From Fodinibius roseus (lineage in GTDB: Bacteria; Bacteroidota; Rhodothermia; Balneolales; Balneolaceae): DNA of 64,000 nucleotides. How positions within the stretch are numbered: the stretch's first letter is position 1; every line of letters begins with the position of its first letter. Where the stretch lies: positions 1-64,000 of the forward strand of contig NZ_FQUS01000017.1 of assembly GCF_900129315.1 (NCBI RefSeq), written 5' to 3'. Below the pieces are notes generated by a model. It worked only from the letters and a program-made list of their open reading frames with translations. It was not told the DNA's origin and did no database searches. The translations under genes and the position numbers were made by a program. Below are positions 57,773 through 64,000 of this stretch, one piece after another.

Positions 57773-58210
57773 TCAACTGCCACCCTGATACTCCCAGGGA
57801 TTAATCAACTCTACGCCTGAGGCTTTCATGTCTTTGGTATTTCGGGTAACAACGGCCAAATTATGGGTTAGGGCCGTTGCCGCAATGAGCGCATCAACAG
57901 CCGGCAGCGGCGTTCCTCCTCCTTCTTCTGCTTCCGCTAAAACTTTTCCCCATTGATTGACTTCCTTAAGCGTGACATCTAATGCTCTGTTTTTAAATCG
58001 GTGAAGCAAATCTTCATTTATCCAGTGGGTGAGCTTTCGTTTCTTTTTAGAGGATGGAAGTTTTTCAATTCCTTTTCGCAACTCACCGAAGGTAATCACA
58101 CTCAGGTACAGATCAATTTCATTATGATCTGAGAACCATTGGATCACATTATTGTCGGGATCTGATTTGGTCAGCTCAGAAATACAACACGTATCGACCA
58201 GATAACTCAT
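57773..58210 (-). CDS. vapC: PIN-domain toxin (VapC family)
   Basis: A 145-aa predicted RNase. Acidic PIN residues: VDTCCISEL (Asp6, Glu12), GELRKGIE near residue 44, and AVDALIAATAL near residue 105, with a NLAVVTRNTKD C-terminal block. The start overlaps the antitoxin stop by 4 bases (ATGA), typical of type II toxin-antitoxin pairs. Targets in this family are usually tRNA or rRNA. Confidence 0.9.
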   Translation of the reverse strand: MSYLVDTCCISELTKSDPDNNVIQWFSDHNEIDLYLSVITFGELRKGIEKLPSSKKKRKLTHWINEDLLHRFKNRALDVTLKEVNQWGKVLAEAEEGGGTPLPAVDALIAATALTHNLAVVTRNTKDMKASGVELINPWEYQGGS

Positions 58211-58461
58211 AGTGAAATGTCCCGAGCCGGGGATTTATCCCGTTCAAGGTCCAATGCTACCGAAGCGAGCGGGGATTGTTGAAAGAACGCTGCCAGGCTT
58301 GTTTCAGGTCGTTCCATTTTTTTATAGTCTTCAACAGAGATCACCACTACACTATCTTTTCCATGCTTTGTAACCGTTTGCGGACCTTCTTCCGTTGCCT
58401 TTCTGACTACTTCGCTGAATTTATTTTTTGCTTCCTGGAGTTGCCACTTTTTTAATTTCAT
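58207..58461 (-). CDS. Phd/YefM-family antitoxin
   Basis: An 84-aa antitoxin. The N-terminal DNA-binding part WQLQEAKNKFSEVVRKATEE is followed by GPQTVTKHGKDSVVVISVEDYKKM, the family signature, and a C-terminal tail that would neutralise VapC. It overlaps vapC by 4 bases and probably autoregulates the pair. Confidence 0.88.
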   Translation of the reverse strand: MKLKKWQLQEAKNKFSEVVRKATEEGPQTVTKHGKDSVVVISVEDYKKMERPETSLAAFFQQSPLASVALDLERDKSPARDISL

Positions 58462-58532
58462 ATCTATCCTCTCTTAGTTTAAGCTAGTCTGTCTATAATA
58501 TACATGATGCTAACCAAAAGAAGAAAGAAAAA

Positions 58533-59318
58533 TTACTCCCTGACATCCACTTCCACTTCGGTATAATAAAGCGAAGTAGTAGCTTCAAATCCCGAGCGGG
58601 TACCGACCAGCAGCCAAAGGCCGCCCTCAGCGTCGGTCGTAGCGGTTCGGTTTCCCCCGGAAAGCGTCTTGATCTCATACTGCCACCCCTCCTCGCATTC
58701 CCGCGAATTGGCTACGTCACCAATCTCGGTGGCCCGGTACCAGCTCTGGGCCTCTCCCTCATATTCTTCTGCGAGGTTCAGGCGATAAAATCCCTCGTCG
58801 CGGCTGTCATCCACGATGCGACCGGGCTCTATTCCAGAAGCGTCAACATGCACGGTCACGGCTTCCCCCGGCGGTCCGCCTGCGCCCACGCATCCCGAGG
58901 GAGCAGCCGTAGCAAACGATACGTCAAACGCCAGCTCATACGTGGTTTCCGGCTGCAGTCCGCTGATGCGATGCTTTAGAAACATATTCAGATCATCACT
59001 GATATTTTTGCCGGACAAATAAAATCCCGTTTCCGTGCTGTCCAATGGGGCGGGCAGCGGACGATATCCGCTTTCGAGCTCAAAATCATCCTCGCGTCCC
59101 ACTCCATAGTTGCTGAATAAGGCGGACCAGTCGCCGGGCTCTTCGTCAAACTGGTACTCGTAGGATTGCTCGGGATCATCAGATCCGGTAAAGGAATCGC
59201 ATCCGATGTGCTGAAACGACAGGAGAATCAGAAATATAAAAGAAAGGATCAGTAACGGGGTCGCCCGGGATGAGAAGGAGTTTTGAACGTGATCAACGCT
59301 GATGTCAGGGGTTTGCAT
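58533..59318 (-). CDS. Predicted lipoprotein of unknown function
   Basis: 261 aa. A hydrophobic stretch (LLILSFIFLILLSFQHIGC) leads to a lipobox-like HIGC at Cys40. The mature part has beta-sandwich character, with SYEYQFDEEPGDWSALFSNY, GLQPETTYELAFDVSFATAA and YYTEVEVDV, resembling carbohydrate-binding or Fn3-like modules but without a firm match. Cysteines in PSGCVGAGG and NSRECEEGW may pair. It is probably on the outer membrane or in the periplasm. Confidence 0.6.
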   Translation of the reverse strand: MQTPDISVDHVQNSFSSRATPLLILSFIFLILLSFQHIGCDSFTGSDDPEQSYEYQFDEEPGDWSALFSNYGVGREDDFELESGYRPLPAPLDSTETGFYLSGKNISDDLNMFLKHRISGLQPETTYELAFDVSFATAAPSGCVGAGGPPGEAVTVHVDASGIEPGRIVDDSRDEGFYRLNLAEEYEGEAQSWYRATEIGDVANSRECEEGWQYEIKTLSGGNRTATTDAEGGLWLLVGTRSGFEATTSLYYTEVEVDVRE

Positions 59319-59591
59319 AACCGTTTCGTTTGAAGCAGTTCGCCTTCTGATTCACTTATCCTACGGGAAGGACCGCCGGATTATTGTACGGAGCGGGGCA
59401 ACCCGGCCTGACGGACTGTTTCGGACGTCATTGTGCCACTCGTTTCGGTAATATCGTGCCAATTTCCGCCACTACCACGGTTTGTCGCGGACCGAAACGG
59501 ATCGGAGGAAGCGTTCCCTTACGCTGTGCCATCCAACCCCGTCTGGGTGCGGGTTGGGGTCCCTGCTAAACAACCATATAAAACTTCCAAT

Positions 59592-59813
59592 CTATAACTC
59601 GCTGCCTGAATCCTCCAGCCTGTCCCTGAATAAGCCGGTTAATCCGGCGATAGCTGCGGCAGCTCCGACGATGATCATCCACAAGCCCTGGCTCCGTGCG
59701 GAAATGCCGAAGAAGGGTTTCGTTTCTGACAGCGGGGACTGGTATTGCTCGCTGCCGATATAGAGAAGCAGCAATCCGCCGAGGAGTAATATGACCGGGA
59801 TGGCTTTTTTCAT
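59592..59813 (-). CDS. DUF3185-like small membrane protein
   Basis: 73 aa with two transmembrane stretches (about 4-20, and about 42-60 containing LWMIIVGAAAAIAGLTGLF). The start is placed at the ATG at 59811-59813, with AGGTG just upstream; upstream GTG and ATG codons are alternatives. It fits the DUF3185 layout (two helices around a short polar loop). Function unknown. Confidence 0.6.
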   Translation of the reverse strand: MKKAIPVILLLGGLLLLYIGSEQYQSPLSETKPFFGISARSQGLWMIIVGAAAAIAGLTGLFRDRLEDSGSEL

Positions 59814-60055
59814 CATCACCTGTTAGTAGAGGATTAAAATATAAAAATGGCAAATTAATAGGTGATTGAAAAGTTATTTCAAACGATCTCTAATATTATA
59901 CTGACCTCGAAAAGGCGCTGAACGGCTGGATCGGTTTCCTTTTGGAAATAATAGAATGCTATAACTACTTCAATTGTTATGCCGCATTCTTTGCCGATCA
60001 AATCGGGATTCATAGTCTTGTTGGCATGGGGGTGGCCGCTAAATAGGAATTTTGA

Positions 60056-60691
60056 TCACTTTTCTGAAGTGGCTATTCCAATGCCCAATAAAATATAAAC
60101 AGTCCCGGAAACCCAGGATTTTACCTTATGAAACAGCGGTCTACCCGTCAGCCATTCCCCCAGTTTCGAAAAGAAATAAGCCACAATAATGAGGATGGCC
60201 GTTCCACAGATATTAAATAAAAGTCCCAATAGAATTATACCTGCCGTAAAATAGGAAGAGGCCGGATCAACAAACTGGGGTAAAAATGCCATGAAAAACA
60301 AAGCGACTTTTGGGTTAAGCAGGTTCACTAAAATTCCTTTTTTATAAATTTCTGTCAGACTCTTTGTTTTATTAATTAAAGCATCATTTTGCGTGTTGAC
60401 ATTTTTGTAGGCGTTAAGAATAGCTTTTATGCCCAGGTACACCAGGTAACCCGCTCCAATCCATTTTATAAGTTGAAAGGCCACCGAAGAATAGAAAATA
60501 ATAGCAGACAAGCCAATAGCAGCGCCTATAATATGAAAAAGAGAACCTGTTGCGATACCCAGCGAAGAAACGATTCCAGCCATTTTACCCTGGGTTGAAC
60601 TCCGGGTAGCGACATATATCATATCCGGGCCGGGGCTAATATTGAGGAGTAAGCCGGCTGAAATGAATACGAAAAAGTGTTCTATCCCAAA
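60056..60691 (-). CDS. LysE/RhtB-family exporter
   Basis: A 211-aa six-helix exporter of amino acids or related small molecules. The start is the ATG at 60689-60691 (FGIEHFFVFISAGLLLNISPGPDM); a longer frame from a GTG is less likely. NISPGPDMIYVATRSSTQGK is the family signature, and GAGYLVYLGIKAIL, NPKVALFFMAFLPQFVD and LLGLLFNICGTA are conserved blocks. Substrate unknown. Confidence 0.9.
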   Translation of the reverse strand, partial: FGIEHFFVFISAGLLLNISPGPDMIYVATRSSTQGKMAGIVSSLGIATGSLFHIIGAAIGLSAIIFYSSVAFQLIKWIGAGYLVYLGIKAILNAYKNVNTQNDALINKTKSLTEIYKKGILVNLLNPKVALFFMAFLPQFVDPASSYFTAGIILLGLLFNICGTAILIIVAYFFSKLGEWLTGRPLFHKVKSWVSGTVYILLGIGIATSEK

Positions 60692-60861
60692 CATTGTTGT
60701 CAATTTATTTAAAATTAAGTCCACCTGATGGCATTGTACCTAAGTGGCGCACGTAAAAAACTTGAGTTGTTTTGCTGAATATTGAACGTAAAACTAAATA
60801 TCCTGTGTCGACAGAGAACGGGCGAAGTGTCTCCCCCTTAAAAGCGGATTATATCCCAGAT

Positions 60862-61704
60862 TCATTTCATATATGAGACTGTTTTTGAAATCAATTGACC
60901 CAGCTTTTGATTTCCTGCAATTTTAATTCTTTTCAGGGCTTCCTGTTCGGTAATATTTTTAGTAAATACGCGCCAGGCGGTATCATCATCCAATTCTATT
61001 GTAGTTTTTGCTTCGTCACCATTTGATTCATAAAGTTGCCACCGGTTATTTTCTGTGGTCAGAATCCAACTGTTGTCAATGACACCAGTAATATAAATTT
61101 CAATCTGCTCATCCGCATTCTTGTCAGCATACTTATCATAAACGGGTGGAACTCCCCGAATCAACGTATTAAGCAGAGGTGACAACCATTGCTCTCCAAC
61201 AAGAAGTGGTCTGCCTGTAGCTTCTCTGACTTGCTGCTGGTGATGCCATTTTTCGGTGTATTCACGGGCGATATCGAACCAGTTCTCAGACTCTGCTTCG
61301 CCAGCCCATCCTACACTAAATAATGCAGGGTCTTTAGGGTCTAAACCTTTTAGATGCTGAATTACTTTTGGAGTAGTAAATTCCGTTAGCTCAATAAGTA
61401 ATCTCGGGCTCAATCTCTTTGAAGCTCGAACCCAGGTGTTATTTAAGTCATTCAAATAATCTACCAGCGACTCGTAGCTATTGATTGGATCAGAGGGATC
61501 TTGCATTTTATGATTATCTCTGTGAAGAGACAACCTTCTCAAATCACCATCAAGCAGGTGAGCAATAACATCTTTTACATTCCATGTTGAACTTGAGGTA
61601 GAATACTCCCACTCATCGGTGGATAGTGATTTCAGTAAAGAGATTAGTTCATGCTGGGTTTTCTCAAAGATTGGAATAGCATCTGTTTCTGGTAAAGGTT
61701 GCAT
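60862..61704 (-). CDS. DinB-like / maleylpyruvate-isomerase-N protein
   Basis: A 280-aa helical protein. The N-terminal part TWNVKDVIAHLLDGDLRRLS (near residue 42) and the later REYTEKWHHQQQVREATGRP (near residue 148) give the His residues of the DinB metal site. The C-terminal part (about 200-280) may be an SCP2-like domain. Such enzymes are thiol transferases or metal-dependent isomerases; the reaction here is unknown. No mycothiol genes are present. Confidence 0.8.
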   Translation of the reverse strand: MQPLPETDAIPIFEKTQHELISLLKSLSTDEWEYSTSSSTWNVKDVIAHLLDGDLRRLSLHRDNHKMQDPSDPINSYESLVDYLNDLNNTWVRASKRLSPRLLIELTEFTTPKVIQHLKGLDPKDPALFSVGWAGEAESENWFDIAREYTEKWHHQQQVREATGRPLLVGEQWLSPLLNTLIRGVPPVYDKYADKNADEQIEIYITGVIDNSWILTTENNRWQLYESNGDEAKTTIELDDDTAWRVFTKNITEQEALKRIKIAGNQKLGQLISKTVSYMK

Positions 61705-61799
61705 CTATACTTTTTGCTACAATTTTGTGTTATAGTGATCATTGTGTTTTATGGGTAGGCGGAACAGCTGAAACTTTTTAAAACCTGGTAGCCGTCGGA

Positions 61800-61866
61800 T
61801 AGGTGAATCCGAATGTACCATTCGGGCGATTAATAGTGACTAACATTCCCGGTTTATTAAAGCTTT
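61800..61866 (-). repeat. Partial interspersed repeat, copy I (head only)
   Basis: On the minus strand AAAGCTTTAATAAACCGGGA then ATGTTAGTCACTATTAATCG parallels the head of copy C (AAAGGCTTTAAAAAACCGGG). The tail cannot be matched. It lies between the DinB-like and SRPBCC genes. Confidence 0.4.
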
Positions 61867-61873
61867 CTTATAG

Positions 61874-62380
61874 TTATTGATTGCTTTTAGCGGGCAGTAT
61901 TTCGGCCAATTCTTGCAGTGTAGCTGTGAACCCTTCCCTGAAGCCCATTTCCAGTACTGTTTCCAAATCAGAGAGCTTTTCATGCCGGATTTCAACATCT
62001 ACCGCAGTCAGACCATCCGATTCTGCAAAATCAATGTTCCAATCCGACTGAGGCATATCCTGGTTTATATTTCCTTCGCTATCGCAAAAACCTGCACGGT
62101 ATTTCAAATTTGTTTTGGGAGTAATAGATGTGTAATCGGCAATAGACCAATGTCTTTCTCCTTCCGGACCAACCATGGCGTATAGGCGCCGGCCTCCTTC
62201 TCTGAAATCCATTGTCTTGGTTTCAGACTTCCAGGGTTTGGGCGCCCACCACTGGTCGAGCAGCTCCTTCTCGGTCCAGGCCGCCCACACATGGTTTAAT
62301 GGAGCCATAAACTCTTTTCTTACTTTTATGGTGTTGTTCTGCTTATCTACAGAAAAATCTGTCATTAATTTATTCTTCAT
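61874..62380 (-). CDS. SRPBCC (AHSA1-like) domain protein
   Basis: A 168-aa START/SRPBCC-fold protein. NTIKVRKEFMAPLNHVWAAWTEKELLDQWW is typical of AHSA1-domain proteins, and FREGGRRLYAMVGPEGERHW follows near residue 58. It overlaps the 3' end of the ArsR-type gene by 11 bases, a common gene pairing. A ligand-binding role is likely; the ligand is unknown. Confidence 0.88.
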   Translation of the reverse strand: MKNKLMTDFSVDKQNNTIKVRKEFMAPLNHVWAAWTEKELLDQWWAPKPWKSETKTMDFREGGRRLYAMVGPEGERHWSIADYTSITPKTNLKYRAGFCDSEGNINQDMPQSDWNIDFAESDGLTAVDVEIRHEKLSDLETVLEMGFREGFTATLQELAEILPAKSNQ

Positions 62381-62702
62381 CGTCTTGGTCTTTTAGATTA
62401 GTGAGTACTTGGTCAAGCTGATCGAAACGGTCTTCCCAAAGCTGCCTGAATTGCTGAAGCCACTGGTCTACATCCTTCATTTTTTGAGGACGAATGTAGC
62501 AAAACCGCTGCCTCCCTTTTTTTCGCATGACGACCAGGCCGCTTTCATCCAGTACTTTGATGTGCTGTGAAACAGCGGGGCGGCTCATGTCAAAATTTTC
62601 CGCAATGGAATTCAGGTTTAACGGCTTTTTGGCAATCAGGGACAGTATTTCGCGCCGGGTTGGGTCGGCTATAGCCTGAAAAACATCTCTTCGCTTTTCC
62701 AT
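62370..62702 (-). CDS. ArsR-family transcriptional regulator
   Basis: A 110-aa winged-helix repressor. The HTH is ADPTRREILSLIAKKPLNLNS-IAENFDMSRPAVSQHIKVLDESGL, residues about 12-55, then VVMRKKGRQRFCYIR. No metal-binding Cys cluster (such as ELCVCDL) is seen, so it may respond to something other than metal. It is followed by the SRPBCC gene with 11 bases of overlap and preceded by a clear inverted repeat. Confidence 0.92.
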   Translation of the reverse strand: MEKRRDVFQAIADPTRREILSLIAKKPLNLNSIAENFDMSRPAVSQHIKVLDESGLVVMRKKGRQRFCYIRPQKMKDVDQWLQQFRQLWEDRFDQLDQVLTNLKDQDDEE

Positions 62703-62714
62703 ATAAGTCTTTAT

Positions 62715-62758
62715 GTAAGTATTTGATTACATAAATATAAGCGTAAGCAAATACTTAC
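62715..62758 (-). promoter_or_regulatory. Operator-like inverted repeat upstream of the ArsR gene
   Basis: GTAAGTATTTG (62715-62725) and its exact reverse complement CAAATACTTAC (62748-62758) lie 13 and 46 bases upstream of the start codon. A second palindrome, GCGTAAG-CAAATA-CTTACGC (62741-62760), overlaps. On the minus strand a TATATTTA -7-like box lies between the arms. This fits autoregulation by the ArsR-type protein. Confidence 0.6.
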
Positions 62759-62760
62759 GC

Positions 62761-63026
62761 AAGTTTATTTTTTCTGTTTACTGATTCAACAATGAAAGAG
62801 GGAGGGAGGAACTATACGGATAAGTTGCCAAGAGAAGCCCTATAACATAATCTTATTCACATGACCTCTATGGCACATATTGTGTGTATAAAGTTCAAAA
62901 AGGTGGGTACAACATCCCACGTTTCTGCTACAGTTTATCCCACGCGAAAGGTTAAAGTGGGTTTGTGTCTATGCCCCTTTAGTTACTTTTGGTAGAAGGC
63001 TTTAAACCCAAAATATGGTTTTACGC
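62761..63026. other. 266-bp intergenic region without a recognised gene
   Basis: A+T-rich spacer upstream of the ArsR gene and downstream of the DUF3037 gene. Nothing beyond the operator at its edge was found. Confidence 0.4.
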
Positions 63027-63884
63027 TTAAGCGCAGGATGAAAGGTGCTCGGCAAGTCGATGGATATAAGTGGATATATGGTCTAATTCGTGGATCTCTT
63101 TGGGAGCGCGATTATCTTCCAGAATCTTTAAGGCATTGTCATAAGTTTTAAACAATTTTTGGTCCCGGGGACGGCTGATAATCAAATCAAATTTAAGATT
63201 ATCCTTCTCTGCTTTTTCTTTAAACTTATCCAGTCTGCCGTGCCAGTTTAATGCCTTATTTTCTATTGAATCTTCAAGCTTTAAATCCAAACCAATAGGA
63301 GTAACAAGATTGGTGGTCCCGTTATCCCACGCAAAATTAAATTTTTGAGATAAATAGGGAGTTTCGATGGTATAATCCCGCTTAATTTCCCGACTATAGT
63401 TGAAATTAGTATCTTTCAGTCCCTCTTCGAGCTTGTTAAGAATATACTTTTCATCCTTTCGTTCACGCTCTTCACGATTCTCATAAACCGAGAGATATTT
63501 ATCTTTATAAAAGGACAGTGTTTCTTCTGCATCTTCATATGTCCCCCTGGTGATATCAGAAAAAAGCAGCGCAGTAGCATCTTCTCTGAGGAAAAATTCT
63601 TCGATAATTCCCTGAAAATCAGAAGCTTCAAAAAATTTGGGATCTCCGGAGAACTTCTTCGTCAGTTTCCGAGCCTGTTTATTAAAGGCATTCAAATATT
63701 TCCGAAGAGTATGAACGTTAAAATCGGGATAAAGTTGAGAAATACGTTGTAACCGCGTGGGATATACAAATTCCACCCTTCCTTCAGTGGGAAGGAAAAA
63801 GAGAATACCGACATTTACTTCTTCCGCAAGAAAATAGGAATGACGGTATCGAAGCAGACTATATTGAAATTGCTGTTTGTTCAT
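63027..63884 (-). CDS. DUF3037-family protein
   Basis: A 285-aa protein starting MNKQQFQYSLLRYRHSYFLA then EEVNVGILFFL, the DUF3037 N-terminal pattern. It is rich in Lys, Asp and Phe, with no membrane segment or known catalytic motif. Its ATG overlaps the stop of the upstream gene (ATGA at 63881-63884), so the two are likely cotranslated. In other genomes DUF3037 genes are next to HipA-like kinase genes; whether the cut neighbour is one cannot be seen. Confidence 0.8.
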   Translation of the reverse strand: MNKQQFQYSLLRYRHSYFLAEEVNVGILFFLPTEGRVEFVYPTRLQRISQLYPDFNVHTLRKYLNAFNKQARKLTKKFSGDPKFFEASDFQGIIEEFFLREDATALLFSDITRGTYEDAEETLSFYKDKYLSVYENREERERKDEKYILNKLEEGLKDTNFNYSREIKRDYTIETPYLSQKFNFAWDNGTTNLVTPIGLDLKLEDSIENKALNWHGRLDKFKEKAEKDNLKFDLIISRPRDQKLFKTYDNALKILEDNRAPKEIHELDHISTYIHRLAEHLSSCA

Positions 63885-64000
63885 TGTATTGTCCCCTCCA
63901 CTACATTCATAAAATAGGAGATATCTTGTTTAAGTTCCCGAAGATACTGTTTAATAACGAGACAGTCATCCGTTTCATATCCCTTATCGAGTAACGCCTC
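63881..64000 (-). CDS. C-terminal end of a gene cut by the window, upstream of the DUF3037 gene
   Basis: Only 39 codons are visible: EALLDKGYETDDCLVIKQYL then RELKQDISYFMNVVEGTIQ and a TGA at 63881-63883, which overlaps the DUF3037 ATG by 2 bases (ATGA). This is too short to name. The neighbourhood would fit a HipA-like kinase, but that is a guess from context. Confidence 0.5.
   Translation of the reverse strand, partial: EALLDKGYETDDCLVIKQYLRELKQDISYFMNVVEGTIQ

Noticed and set aside
59533-59558. Inverted repeat CCAACCCC...GGGTTGG as a terminator
   Set aside because: There is no T-run on either strand beside it, so it was not called a terminator.

Overview
This 64 kb window looks like ordinary chromosome of a member of the Bacteroidota/Rhodothermota/Balneolota assemblage, most like Balneolaceae. 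That placement is an inference from gene content, not a database match. It rests on a str operon rpsL-rpsG-fusA-tuf, an AccD lacking the zinc-finger cysteines, separate SecD and SecF, a TANNTTTG-type -7 box before rpsL, weak ribosome binding sites at many genes, a DPP4-type S9 peptidase and two GH109-like proteins with Tat-like leaders. G+C is about 45-50% over most of the window. It is visibly higher over 52.4-55.3 kb and much lower over 55.6-56.6 kb.

Layout. 0-3.3 kb: the str operon on the minus strand. 3.3-8.1 kb: recG, a DUF4112 protein and typA. 8.6-16.4 kb: metabolic genes on the plus strand (SDR, YjbQ, methyltransferase, FUSC membrane protein, beta-carbonic anhydrase, 3-hydroxyacyl-CoA dehydrogenase, enoyl-CoA hydratase). 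16.8 kb: tRNA-Gly(GCC). 17.0-18.6 kb: a RuBisCO-like protein followed by a cupin gene. 18.7-23.9 kb: purA, a STAS protein, secF, secD and a secreted protein. 24.5-29.7 kb: dusB, an MscS channel with a DUF432 protein, serS and an Lrp-type regulator. 29.7-42.8 kb: an unrecognised membrane protein, rpoN, dprA, obg, a DPP4-like peptidase, accD, tsaB, a DUF3857 protein and pyrC. 43.2-49.1 kb: small unknown genes, an SDR, and a large multi-PAS histidine kinase with its single-domain response regulator. 49.2-52.0 kb: the tandem GH109-like proteins. 52.4-55.3 kb: xseA, a DUF308 protein and an aldo/keto reductase.

From 55.6 kb the window becomes accessory. It holds the stump of a C5-cytosine methyltransferase joined through a 9-G tract to a DUF3883 nuclease, a sulfur-binding-domain HNH endonuclease (predicted type IV, phosphorothioate-DNA dependent), three 11-bp tandem repeats, a VapBC-type pair, a lipoprotein, a LysE-family exporter, a DinB-like protein, an ArsR/SRPBCC pair with a visible operator, and a DUF3037 gene overlapping a gene cut by the window end.

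The most interesting signals are: (1) the RLP-cupin pair, which matches the enzyme pair of the methylthioadenosine-isoprenoid shunt described in Rhodospirillum rubrum; (2) the decayed restriction island with the SBD-HNH enzyme; and (3) an interspersed family of about 130-bp intergenic repeats, with eight clear copies and one partial, some ending directly at gene starts. Two probable gene relics (a PIN-domain toxin and a penicillin-acylase N-terminus) are also described. No CRISPR array, rRNA or intact insertion sequence was seen.
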